Source: Gnetum montanum (taxonomy: Eukaryota; Streptophyta; Gnetopsida; Gnetales; Gnetaceae). Taken from it: a stretch of DNA of 64,000 nucleotides. The position numbers and the translations under genes are program-made. Numbering within the stretch: the stretch's first letter is position 1; every line of letters starts with the position of its first letter. The DNA lies in contig MNCI01014774.1 in assembly GCA_015680685.1 (NCBI GenBank), positions 474,420 to 538,419 on the forward strand, given 5' to 3'. Under the pieces are notes generated by a model. It was not told the DNA's origin. It searched no databases and worked only from the letters and a program-made list of their open reading frames with translations. Of the stretch, positions 33,073-44,989 are shown one piece after another.

Positions 33073-33340
33073 ATGATATGTCTTGCCCATGGCCAAAGAT
33101 GTCTTATTGATTTTCTCGACTTGTAAGTTAGACATCTTGTGCAAGCATAAGACGTCTTGCTAATTTTCTCAATTTGTAGGGAAGATGTCTTTTCTAAGCT
33201 CAAGAAGTCTTGGAGAAATTGTCTTTTGTTGGGACAAGACATTTTGTCTCAAAGTGAGATGTCTCCTATTTTGAAAAGATGTCTTACCTAAGACCAGGAT
33301 TCTCAAAAAAGACATCTTAATAGTTTGCAAGACATCTTCC
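33073..33340. promoter_or_regulatory. Array of AAGACGTCTT-like palindromes in C1 U3
   Basis: About ten copies of a 10-bp palindrome in 270 bp. One is AAGACGTCTT intact (33149-33158). The others read AAGATGTCTT or AAGACATCTT, as expected after CpG deamination. GACGTC is a bZIP-type core, so an enhancer role is an inference. Confidence 0.65.
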
Positions 33341-33531
33341 CTTGCAATTGGAACATCTCCTATTCTTGTGTTTTTCTCCAGTTCCTTGCATCTTCTCTTA
33401 GACTCTAACATTCCAAATTTTCAATTCATACTTTCTCCATGATCTCCTTGAAGTGCCAACTTTATCATCCTTAGGCTTGTAAGTGTCTCATTAAATGCAA
33501 TGATGAATTCTCTATTTTCAAGGTTTTGACA

Positions 33532-36500
33532 CACCAAAAAAATTCAACACATTTATATATAGGGGTAACTATTACAATACCACCTAATTCAAATACCACA
33601 TGACCCCATCTAAGAGTCCTAAGATTAAAGAGAATAGACTAAAGTTGCACTACACCTCAACAATTAGTAACTTGCATACAATAGAGGTCCATAAAACATA
33701 TTTTACTCCCAAAGGTTAGGTAGCTAATGATATCATTATGGACTAAAATGCATAAAATTTGCAAGACAAAGATGGAACACATACTTACAATCATAAGGGA
33801 ATAACAAGTACAACACAAGACTCAGGAGTGATACAAGTCTAATTAGAATTCATCTCTAAACAATTCTAGACATACACACATAGTTCAAAACCCTGCCTAT
33901 GAAGAGTAGGGGAGGTGTTTGCATTAGAAGTGTTGGCCATGTCTACCTACATATTTCTATGTTGCATACACAAAGGATAGGATTATGTAGTTATAAAGAG
34001 ATCAAGGGAATGATGAATAAATTAGCATGAAATTCAAGTGTATCTCCATACTTCTTCCAATCTCATTTTGAAGAGAAATAACATTTAAACTAATAATAAG
34101 ACTTTCTCTCTTACAATTATTTACATCTTTAACATTGCCTAAGAGGAGCTTCATCTTCTTGAGATCACAAAGAATGTATCATTTAAAACATGTAGTGAAT
34201 CAATTATTAGCTTTAGGAAGAAATATAGATGAATCAGTTTACTTATGTATTATCCTTGTGTTTAAAATTTTTTAAACAAATTATTATAAAACATATCATA
34301 CATATGATAAAAATATCATGTGTTTCCACAAATGAAAATAATAAATATTTATAATTTTTTTGTAGTAATAAAACAATAAATGATCATACTCATTACTTAA
34401 AATTCACATGTCAAACATAATTAATACTAAAATTGAAATTTTTTTACTTAAATCCATAGAGACCCCTTCAATCTATTGAACCAATTGTAGAATTTCTTTT
34501 TCTAATTTTTTTACAATTTTTTTAAAAATTTATAACTTAATGCTACCCAATGAAATCAAACTTATGACTTGAGATTACCAAGTTAAGGCTCTTACTACAA
34601 AGCTAATACACATTTACATTGCAATCCCTTATGGGAAACATGCAACATCACATATGGACACTTCCATTGTAATTTTTTCTAAGACTGGTGCAATGTCTTA
34701 TATATGGGAAGTAAATGAACAAATTCTTAATTGCACTCTTGATAGTCTAACAACATGACGCACAAATGCAACCTTCTTGGGTAAGGTTGAATTGTGATAG
34801 TTCCACATAACTATCATTACAAATTAATTAAAAATAAATAGTCTTAAATTGAAGAATTAATTAATGAATCATAAGTCATTTTTCCTATATATTTGGTAAT
34901 TTTATTATTTAATGAATTTCAAGATTTAAGAATAAAAAAAGAATATCATGAATACTTGACTCTACATCAACTAAGCATTTTCAAGCTACAAAAGCATGAA
35001 TCAATTTAATAGAGTTTTGTTGCATGATAAAGTAATAATTCAAACCACACAACAAAAACTAAAAAAAATAACATACTTACCTAAGGGAGAAAAAGCTTTT
35101 CATGTTAAAGAAATAAAGGAAATTGAATGAAAAAGATTAAAATTTTTTTTTTATAGGTATTATAATTTTCAATCTTAAAATGTAATGAAAAGAAGATTTA
35201 GTCATAAAATAGTGCCTAATTTATATTTCTTATTGCTTTGATTTAGATAATGCATTTTTTTAGTCTACTTTTTTTCTAGCAAAACATAGATGTGATCCAC
35301 TAAACAACAATATCCCATCATAAAGCTAATTCACTATCATGGTCATGAGTAGAGGCATGAATACCAATGTTGCTAAACAACTTACAATGATGTTTGTAAA
35401 TGATGATTTTTAATTTTAACTTATATAACTATTAATATTATATGTTAATAAAACAAGACAAGGATAATTCTCAACTAAATGTAACTTACAAAATGTAGCT
35501 GATGTAATAATTTATTATATTGGTAAAATTAGTAAAAATTTCTCTATTAGATAGAAAAACTATAACTAATATGAATCATTCCTTGAATATGCTAAGCTAG
35601 AAGGCAATCTATCATCTAGTTAAATTGGGACAATGGGGACTACATTTCTTATGACAATCAATTATGTTCTTTTAACAAAGATTTCTTGGTAATTATACAT
35701 AGTGAAAAAATCATGGGTTATTATGATGTAGGCAAAATATCTCTATGGTAGTCATTTATTCCACACTCTTCCACACATGAAAAAAGCCTCTACCATGTGA
35801 AAAATTCTAGAAAAATTTAACAAATGATTTTCAAGTAACATTACTATCCATTAAGGACTTATTTATTAGAACAATGAATACCATTTCTTATTAACTATAC
35901 CATATCACTCTCTTTCAAATCATGAAATCTAGCCTTATATTTATTATTGGTAGATGAATTGTGTACTTCCATGTCATTATCTATTCATGAATGAATGTTT
36001 GCATGGCCATTACTCACAAAAAAAGAATTATTTCATAGAGGTATAAGCCATGATAATAAATGTAATTAATGTCATACCAAAATGGAATTTTTGATACTAC
36101 ATTATTTAGTTGTCCAAAAGCTTAATATTTCTAGTGGTATTTTGACTTCTTCTATAGACTTTTGATTCTTGCTACAACCATGCTAAATTTTGTACTTATT
36201 AATTACTCCTTTGCATCAAAAAATTGAAATGCTATAAGATTAAACCATTACTTCCAAGTAGCTTGTATTTGTGCTAACCTTTTTGTAACTCTCACCTCTT
36301 GCTAATCATCCCCTTAGCCCTAATGCAATAGTGTTCCTTGCTTAGAGGAATTGGTACTTGGTAAGTATCAAATATGAACATCCATCATAACCCTAAGCTT
36401 GTTGGCTATGATAGGATTATTTGTTATAAAATATTTTATGTTTTTCCTTTCTTTAACCTTAGTGATGTTTTATTCTTGGATTACTTGCATTAGTTTTATT

Positions 36501-36632
36501 TTTCTATTTTATTTATCTAATCCTCCATAATTGATAATTTTTTTTCATGATTTGTGGTCAAATCATAATAAATACGAGTTTGATTTTTCATATATAGAAA
36601 AAAAAAGATAGAAAGAGTATTTAAAAGATATA
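33532..36632. other. Unclassified AT-rich region
   Basis: About 3.1 kb between C1 and E4, with no supported coding frame, no LTR and no tandem repeats of note. One tRNA-like segment is listed separately. Confidence 0.45.
34540..34626 (-). repeat. Possible third SINE-like head
   Basis: Minus strand TAGCTTTGTAGTAAGAGCC (box A-like) and AAGTTTGATTTC (box B-like) 34 bases on. It resembles the heads at 3478 and 59473, but the tail differs and no flanking duplication is seen. Confidence 0.35.
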
Positions 36633-37490
36633 TGATGAGTAATGGAGTAGATCCTATGCCCAACCATACAAATCATAATTGTTCATATGAAATCATGTCA
36701 AATTCCATGGAGTAGGACTAGTATAGATGACTAGATAGCTCAAAATTAAATCTCTAGACTTTGTATTTCCAATCACACTTATGTATGCTTAGTTTGTATA
36801 GTTAACTATGATTAAGGTATGAAAGTAAAATATTATTAATATATTAAATTATTATGTTTTTAAAAGTTTAAAATATTTAGTCTAAGTGTAAGAAATAAGT
36901 CTAATATAGCCTATGCATCAAGTATCCACTCCCAACTTGCCATATATATCTTAAGAATATGCTAGTGTTGTTAGGTTACTAAATACCCCCTACTAGGTAT
37001 ATTAAGTGGTACATTACTGGGATTACCAAACATTAGTGTGTTTATGCTTGAAGTTGGTCATACTTATGTGTTGTAGTTAAGTGTGATTAAAGTAAACTAA
37101 TTAACTAAATACTTGAAATTAAAATAATAATTAAAAGTAACTATAATTATAAAAGAAATTATAAAGCTAATCTAAGTGCTGTAATGAAAGAAATGGATCT
37201 CAATTTTTTTGTTGCCATGAAAGCATGTTCATGCCCATGATTAGTCAAATAAAATTCCATACAATCCACTTGATTTCATGTAGCATGCACTTAGTCACTA
37301 GTACAAACATTCATGGAAATAAATTGATAAAATTTCACTATGATACTGACTAAATGGTGTCATAAATGTGGTGGGTATGTGTATTGATATAGGCATTTAT
37401 TATGATTGTGTCAATATTGATGTGTTAACAAAGCAAACCCTTTGTCAATGCTATTACATTGATGGAACTTGCCAAACTCAAGACTTATGA
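36633..37490 (-). repeat. 3' LTR of E4
   Basis: Begins TGATGAGTAATGG in plus reading and ends TTATGA before TAACCCCATGAC, a mutated polypurine tract. More diverged than the other LTRs, with no clear TATA box. Confidence 0.75.
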
Positions 37491-37713
37491 TAACCCCATG
37501 ACTAACTAAAAACTTGTTCTTGAGTTAACAAAATTAGGATCTAGTTATTTACAAAATTGTGGAACTAGATTGACTCTAATAGACTAAATGACTTAAGTGC
37601 TACATTATAAAATGAATTTGAGTGTTTAAAATATTTGACTTAATAAAATTAAACATATTATGAAAAAATTATTTTTATAGATATGTAAAAAGAAATGGAC
37701 CAAGACCTATTCC

Positions 37714-39186
37714 TTAAGTGATGCTAGGTGGAGGTAGCTCCTATGGCTCCTACAATAGCTTCTCATGCCTTAATGTAAGATGTGGCTACCTTGCTGCTAA
37801 TCTCAACTAGAATGCATCTAGTAAAGATTTAATTTTCTCCTTTGTACTCTTGGGATCATTAATGGTTTAGGTTAATTCACCTAATGTAGCAGTTGTAGGA
37901 ATTTTCCAAGGACAAGACAAGGTTGAAAACATTTTATGAGTATTAGCAAATCATGGAATGAACTATTTATGTTTAATGTTAAATTTCTTTTACAACTCTT
38001 GGTGGTCACTCATTCTTTTGGCCAAATTTTCTACCATAGTCTTCTAATCTTAAAATTTTGTTTTGAATACTTAAAGCTCCATGCTAACTATCTCTAGTTT
38101 CTATCATACCTCCTTAATGGAGCTTGTATTCATTCTTATATAATAAGTAAAAGCTAGCCACTTATTTTTTCAATTTAGATCTTGGTCTTCTGGAGGTAAG
38201 CATTGCAAGATTGGAATAGTGGATATTAGCTAACTCCATGTGTTCAGTAATCTCTTCAATCTATAACTCCTTCGTGTGAATTTCTATTTTTTTGTATGCA
38301 TTGAGTTCATCAAAGATGGATTGATATGGATCACCTTGGAGCTACTAAAGGGCTTCATTCATTTTTAATTTGATCAATCAAATCTTTTCATTTATTCCCT
38401 TTTTCATGCCTATTTAGTGCTTGTAATGATTTTTAAGTTTCTTATACTTCAGGGGCTCGTTCTTCTAGATGGCTATATTGATGTCAAATTTTTCCTTATT
38501 ACTCACACCTTCTGCATTAAAAGAATTCTATTCCCTAATATTAATTTTCACATGTCCACATTTACTTTCACCAATTGCTCCTACTAGTGCTTAAGATATT
38601 CTTCCAATTTTTCTTTTTATTTTTCAATCTTAAGCAATCTTCAATTCTTCTTTACTAGATTCTTGTTTTGCATGTGCACCTTGGCAAGATCCTTGTTTAT
38701 TCTATTTAATATTGCTTCTATCAAGAATGCATCCTAGGTATTCCTCTATTATTTCATTTAAACCTAATGTTTTTTTAACTTTGATTTGTTCAAAGATCTC
38801 ATCTTTATTTAAGCTACGTTAGAGGAAAGTAGGATCAAATAAGTAAACTTTAAAGTGTGCAACTTTAGCTACTAGTTTTTGATTTAGTGATATGGCCTCT
38901 TGAAGCTATGTTTTTGCAATTAAAAGCTTACATCTTATCTTAATTAGTGTAGATTGGATTAATGTTATCTCTTTTGAAATGTCAAAGATATCTAGAATCG
39001 ATGGCCTAATACCCATTGATCTTTTAGCAATTCCTCATACTAGGTTGTATTTTTTTCCCTTGATCTAGTTCCTATGAACATCTAAATATCTACCATTACA
39101 ACAAAGTCTACTATTGGTGTTACAAGAATCTTTAATGCTTCTTCAACTCCATTGACCATCATATTCATAGATTTCTCATACCCTTG
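37714..39186 (-). pseudogene. E4 ORF-X, C-terminal part
   Basis: Ends with ELPPPSIT and TAA (37714-37716), aligning with EEPPPPGTI of E1. Upstream on the minus strand are K/E/L-rich coiled-coil stretches matching E2 6400-7900 (same order of TTCTTAG/CTTGAA blocks). Heavily broken, with stops in all frames. The frame resumes at 49040 after E5. Confidence 0.65.
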
Positions 39187-39832
39187 TGATGAATAACATT
39201 TTTGCTTGTGCTCTAATGTTGGGTATTTGATGTCGGAGCNNNNNNNNNNNNNNNNNNNNNNNNNNNNNNNNNNNNNNNNNNNNNNNNNNNNNNNNNNNNN
39301 NNNNNNNNNNNNNNNNNNNNNNNNNNNNNNNNNNNNNNNNNNNNNNNNNNNNNNNNNNNNNNNNNNNNNNNNNNNNNNNNNNNNNNNNNNNNNNNNNNNN
39401 NNNNNNNNNNNNNNNNNNNNNNNNNNNNNNNNNNNNNNNNNNNNNNNNNNNNNNNNNNNNNNNNNNNNNNNNNNNNNNNNNNNNNNNNNNNNNNNNNNNN
39501 NNNNNNNNNNNNNNNNNNNNNNNNNNNNNNNNNNNNNNNNNNNNNNNNNNNNNNNNNNNNNNNNNNNNNNNNNNNNNNNNNNNNNNNNNNNNNNNNNNNN
39601 NNNNNNNNNNNNNNNNNNNNNNNNNNNNNNNNNNNNNNNNNNNNNNNNNNNNNNNNNNNNNNNNNNNNNNNNNNNNNNNNNNNNNNNNNNNNNNNNNNNN
39701 NNNNNNNNNNNNNNNNNNNNNNNNNNNNNNNNNNNNNNNNGAGAACTATAGGTCCATGAAATTTGACCAGATCATGTGTAAATGCCTTAGTGATTCATAT
39801 GGTTGGGCATAGGGGTACCTCGCTGCTAATCA
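39187..39832 (+). repeat. 5' LTR of E5 (with a 501-base gap)
   Basis: First 53 and last 92 bases are visible and match the 3' LTR at 48227-49039. The 3' LTR predicts about 668 missing bases, so the N run is probably too short. Confidence 0.85.
39240..39740. other. Assembly gap (501 N)
   Basis: Run of N within the E5 5' LTR. Confidence 0.99.
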
Positions 39833-39851
39833 TTAGTGTCATTGCCAAGGA
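39833..39851 (+). promoter_or_regulatory. Primer-binding site of E5 (tRNA-Asp)
   Basis: TTAGTGTCATTGCCAAGGA after LTR end TCA. It matches the tRNA-Asp complement except for transitions. Confidence 0.75.
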
Positions 39852-39991
39852 ACTTTTGATTGTTTCATGTGCTATCTAGGATTTAGTGAAAATTATTTAA
39901 ATCATTGGAATGAACCTTAGAGTCACATCACATCTTAAGATTACTACAACAAAATTTAAAAGCACACTGCATTTTTATCATCTAATTGAAA

Positions 39992-42400
39992 ATGTCTTCT
40001 TCTCAAAGAAGTGCTTCTCTGTCCAAGTTTGATAGAGCTTATCAGCCAGTGCCTCAATAATATCAAATTGTATATGCTCATCTTGATGAGTATGTACCAA
40101 ATTTCAGCTTCATCCTACATTAGGATGAACAACTATGGTGGCATGACATGTAGGGAAACATTGTGTTGTTGCCCAATTAATTTGTTCCTACAATGCTTCA
40201 ACAAATGCTTATACGATGGAGTCTCCAGGAACGTCATGCTAAGTATGTTGTGCAAGATACTGATGCCAAGGATTATCATCCCACTAAAGCTCAACATCTA
40301 CAAGATCAAAAATTAGAACAACGCTATGAATTTGTGAAGGGAAAAGGACTAAATGATTCTTCATTCTTGCTATACCAAAAATATGGTGGGGAACCCTTTT
40401 CTGAAGGTTCCCATTCAGTGAAGTTCCTCTTTTTGACTTTGGTGAAGGAGGTTAAAACCAGAACTTGTAGTCCATAATTCACAATCCCAGTTCTAATAAG
40501 AATGGATCTAATGACAAAAAAGGATCTAGAGGGGCAAGTCAAGGCAAGGATGCAAACAAGACACAAGCTCATGATCATGGTGGATATCACTAAAGAGATG
40601 ATAGAAAGCATTGTGATGGTGCTAGTCCTCCGTCCTCTTCACCTTCATTATCATCATCATCTTCTTCTTCTAGCTTTGATCACGATCATAGGAGGTGAGA
40701 CCGTGATGGAGGTGACCATAATGACCGATAGGGTTGAAATGATCAAAGGGACAATCGGGAAAGGCAAGATCAAGGGCACAAACATTTAAGAGAGGTACAT
40801 GACCATGAATGAAGTGGTAGTAGAGGGCATTGTAGGCATAGTGATCATGGCCTCGATGAGCCTTTACTTGCTACCCAAAGTATGCTCAATATTGCAAAGG
40901 AAGTATGAATTCCAACAAGGCATGTGAAGGATAGTCAATTCAAAATGTTAAACATGAATAATATTCCTTAATTCAAAGGAGGATATAACTCTAATCCACA
41001 GGACCATCTTTAATCTTTTCAAGATGCATGTGCCTTGTAGAACATAGAGAATGAGTGGCAAAAACTCAAGTTGTTCCCAAGGACACTCATCAAAGAAGCA
41101 GAGAACTAGTACTAGTCCTTAGAGCTAAAATCTATTAGACGATGGAGTATCATGTTTAAATTGTTTAATGATAAATATCAAACATACTCCAGAGTGTCCA
41201 ACTTGAAAACGAAAATCCAAAGATGGAAACAAGGAACACATGAACCCTTGGATACCACCATCAGGTTATACTATTCCTTAATGCACAAATGCCCTAGCCA
41301 TGATTATTCTCAATTGGATTAACTTCACCACATTATAGATGGGCTTTGATTAGAAACAAGGAGAACCCTTGGTATCTATGCCCAAGGGAGACTATTAAAA
41401 TTAAGTTTCCATTAAATACAAAGACTAATCAAGTGGGTAACTAAAGAGGAGGGTGAATTAAGAAAAAGAGAAAATGTAGAAGAGTACAACCATGATCCTT
41501 TCATTCACAAGAGGGAGGTTCAATTCTAAGACAATGAAGAAGAATCCACATCTGATGAGATGGTAAATAAGAAAACCTTGTCGCTCCAAAAATTTCAATA
41601 TGAAATTACAGCCAAGTTTGATTAATTATGGAACTCCATGAATAATAGATTTCCCGCTATCCTAAAAATTATTGAAGAGTCCAAAGAACAAGGTAGTGAT
41701 CATGAGAGTAGGAGGCATAATGAAGTTGATTGTGCTTATCACAAAGGTAAGGGCAAGATTACTGTAATAGAAGAAGTTATAGAAAGTGAATCAGATGATG
41801 ATGGTGGGCATGACGTCTATTAGTATGAACATCCTAAGGGATGTTGTCCCATAGTGTCACAGTTATAAGAGTCTAGGGTGTATGCTTTAAATCCATAACT
41901 AACACAAAGGAAAATATCTAGGAGATTACCTTATCCTCAAGGTAATTTTAGGTAGTTCCACCAGCAACAATAGTATCATCCAAGTGGAGCCCCACCACAA
42001 CCATATGAGTAGTATCAAAAGTGGAAAAATCACAATCATGGATGCTAGCACCACCAAGGTAGCAATACCCTTACCAACAACCTAATCCATATGGGTACTA
42101 TGTTTAACAACCTCTATCTCCACATGACTTCTCCAATCATGTTTCTACTTTTCAATCACACTACCATCCTCCTGATTATTATCGAACTCATTCTCCACAT
42201 GAAAGAAGGGATGTCACCTTTTACCCTTATCCTCCTCCTATCCCTACACATCTTCCTCCTCCTATCCTTGCACAGCTACCACCTACTCCACCTATGCAGG
42301 GTAAACTACTAGCTCAACTGCAACAGTGCAAGACTATTAGGGCTATTAATCTACAGCTGATTCATCAACCAAGTGGGTCAGATAATTGATTAAAGAAAAG
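39992..42400 (+). pseudogene. E5 gag
   Basis: ATG at 39992: MSSSQRSASLSKFDRAYQPVPQ, similar to E3 and E7. Then DEYVPNFSFILH, a His/Arg/Asp-rich low-complexity stretch, the gag core IENEWQKLKLFPRTLIKEAE, SIRRWSIMFKLFNDKYQTYS (about 41040-41200), TKEEGELRKRENVEEYNHDP and the knuckle at 41809-41847. There the first two cysteines are His and Tyr while EHPKGCC is kept. A Q/P-rich tail (41900-42300) leads to protease. Several TAG/TAA stops and frameshifts. Confidence 0.85.
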
Positions 42401-42519
42401 ACCTTTCTTCCAACCACATAGTCTACCTAAGCCCTCAAATACACCCATGGTTGACAACCTTGTTTCTCCATCTTCCTCTATGTCAAATTTCTTCAAGTCC
42501 TCTTCAAACTAAAATCTTC

Positions 42520-43050
42520 ATGGGATCCATACTGTAATGCTTACTCACACTATAACTGATTGGATCCATGCTAGAAACCTTCCTAGAAAATTAGCCAATC
42601 TTGAAAGTCCTCTCATTTATTTGTAGATTTCTTGGAATGAACCATGCAAAGCTCTTCTTGACTCAAGTTTTGGTGTCAATTTAATTTCTCATGAGATGTA
42701 CACTGCATGGAACCTACCCCCTCTCAAGAAGAGCAATATCATATAAGAATTGGAAAACTAGTCCATCACTATTCCATTGGGACTGGTGGAAGATATTGTG
42801 ACCATTGTCTATGGGTTGTCTTATCCTACTAATTTCCTACTAATCAATGTAGAGAAATTCAAAGGGGATTTCCCAATCATCATTGGAAGGGCATGGCTTA
42901 GCATAGTTGATGCAAGAATGAGCATCAGAGATCTTTCCTTGGAAATATCCAAAGAAAATGCATTCGAAAAGATTGAGAAGAAGCAAGTTCCATGCATCAC
43001 GTACAGTAATATAGGGTGCAATTATGTGCAGAAGCTATGGGCCATGAAAT
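42520..43050 (+). pseudogene. E5 protease
   Basis: LLDSSFGVNLIS at about 42654-42689: the catalytic DSG has become DSS (42660-42668). FKGDFPIIIGRAWLSIVDARMSI and DLSLEISKENAFEKIEKK follow, then KQVPCITYSN. Retropepsin-like processing protease, catalytically suspect. Confidence 0.8.
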
Positions 43051-43399
43051 AAGCATCTATCTCTGCATGCAAGCAGTGTGCACTAAAAGCAAAAATTCAA
43101 AGGTGTCTATTACATAGTAGCCACAAAATAGGAGGGAATCCAGTGGCTAACTGCTGATTTGGAGAGTAGCACACTTTACATGGAATCGACTGAGAGCCTG
43201 ACATGTGCATACATCACAGGCATGGATGAACTAGAGCAAGTTCATCACCAACTCTCTGATGATGTAAATCATAATACTTATTGGCAAGAGTTGGAAATTC
43301 TTGAAAGTTTCAAGTAAGAGCCCCTTGAACTAAAAATGCTACCGGTCAGAATGGTATATGTGTTTTTAAAAAATGGTAAGTTGGTAATAATTAATGTAA

Positions 43400-44300
43400 A
43401 TTTCACTCCAAAGTAGAAAAATATACTGTTGAATGTGGTTGAAAAATGGTCAATAGTTTTTGCTTGGTAATATCCTGAACTTACAGGGATTGATCCTAGA
43501 ATATGCTAGCATTGCATCTACACTAATCTGACCATGAAGCCAAAAAGACATCCATAGAGATTATTGAACCCCAAACTAAAGCATATTGTTAAGGAGGAAA
43601 TTGAACAACCCCTCAAGGCAGGGTTCATTTATCCCATTGCAAATAGTGAGTGGGTTAGTCCATTGGTAATTGTGCCAAAGAAAGGTAGTAAGTGGCAGGT
43701 TTGCATTAATTTTTGGATACTGAATATGGAAACATTCAAGGATCATTTTCTATTGCCATTTGTTGATCAAGTGCTAGATACAATATCTAGGCATTGCTAC
43801 TACAATTTTCTAGATGGTTATAGTGGCTATAACCACATTCAAATTACACTAGAAGACCAAGTGAAGAAAAAATTCACAAGTCCTTGGGGGACTTTTGTAT
43901 ATTGCAAGATGCAATTTGATCTATGAAATGCTCTTGCTACATTCCAACGCTTGGTTCTGAGCATTTTTCAATAGCAAATTGGAAGTGGTGTGGAAGTATT
44001 CATGGATGACTTCTTCACTTATGGAGCTACATTTGAGCAAGCCCTAGATTTCCTTGAGCAAGTACTAAAATGATGTGTTGAAACCAACTTACAACTCCCC
44101 TAATGATCTAAGAAGGCATTGTATTGGGGCATAGAATATCATAGATAGGAATTGAGGTAGATCCTGAAAAAAATGGGTCATTTAAGGAATAACTTGCCAA
44201 CTAGAAACTATCAAAGATGTTCAATCATTCCTTGGACATACTGGCTACTACTAAAAATTCATAGAGAATTTCTCTAAGATCACAAAACCATTGGTGGAGT
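43400..44300 (+). pseudogene. E5 reverse transcriptase
   Basis: Contains LKHIVKEEIEQPLKAGFIYP, SEWVSPLVIVPKKGSKWQVC, LDGYSGYNHIQI and FTSPWGTFVYCKM in one frame (43564-43926), then the catalytic FMDDF at 43999-44013. These are RT motifs of gypsy pol in the normal order. Stops occur between blocks (for example TGA/TAG near 43923 and 44072). Confidence 0.88.
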
Positions 44301-44394
44301 TGACAAAGAAAAATGCTTCCTTTGTCTAGACTACAGAATGTGAAAAAGCATTCCAATAGTTGAAAGAAGAACTTGTAGAAACTCCAATCCTACA

Positions 44395-44790
44395 AGCACC
44401 TGATTGGTCTATACCATTTCATGTCATGAAAAATGCATCCAATTATGTCTTGGGAGTTGTGCTTATGCATATGGATGAAAAGAAACGTCCATACTATATC
44501 CATTGCGCTAGTCAAAGCATTTTCGGTGAATAACTAAACTACACCACTACAGAAAAAGAATTGATGGTAGTGGTATTTTCTTTCGAAAAGTTTAGGCATT
44601 ATGTGCTTTGATATAAGGTTTTTGTGCACATGGATCATAGTGCCATCCACTTCTTGATGAAAAAGCCAATGGTGAGCCCATGTGTCATGCGGTGGCTGGT
44701 GATCTTGCAGGAATTCGATTTTATAATGATAGATCAAAAGGGCACTGAGAATTTCATCACTAATCACTTGTCTTGGTTGTGATGGAACAA
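44395..44790 (+). pseudogene. E5 RNase H
   Basis: APDWSIPFHVMKNASNYVLG, where the first catalytic Asp (usually F-x-V-x-x-D-A-S) is Asn. Then KKRPYYIHCASQSI, TEKELMVVVFSFEKFRHYVL and VHMDHSAIHFLM with its Asp kept, ending LQEFDFIMID. Continues to a short linker before integrase. Confidence 0.85.
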
Positions 44791-44989
44791 CAAAAAGGAA
44801 GAAAATCCACTATTTGATATGTTTCTTGATGAACTTCTCTTTGCTGGGGCTATAACTAAATAATTTCCCAATGAGCATATATGGTATGATGCCATTCTCA
44901 CCTATCTTCTCACCCAAGAGATGTAACAAGGGCAGGACCACGAAAAGAAATAGAAGTTTCTCCACTAGGTAAAACACTTCAAGGAGATC

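Larger units (their letters stand above)
26189..33531 (-). mobile_element. C1: Ty1/copia element, decayed and 3'-truncated by E2
   Basis: Order on the minus strand: 5' LTR (31738-33531, interrupted by S2), primer site like initiator tRNA-Met, gag, integrase, RT and RNase H. Integrase before RT defines Ty1/copia. Gag and integrase sequences resemble the SIRE/Maximus group. Protease is missing, an unrelated block of about 2.3 kb separates integrase from RT, and E2 cuts the RNase H C-terminus. The 3' LTR is not securely found. Confidence 0.85.
31738..33531 (-). repeat. 5' LTR of C1 (about 1 kb without S2)
   Basis: From TGTCAAAACC (33531 downward) to TTCA at 31738, next to the primer site. S2 (32026-32816 plus one 5-bp duplication) splits it. 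The upstream half holds an array of AAGAYGTCTT palindromes (33073-33340). Confidence 0.75.

Noticed and set aside
39206-39751. Reading frame across the second N run
   Set aside because: Same reason: an assembly gap in an LTR.
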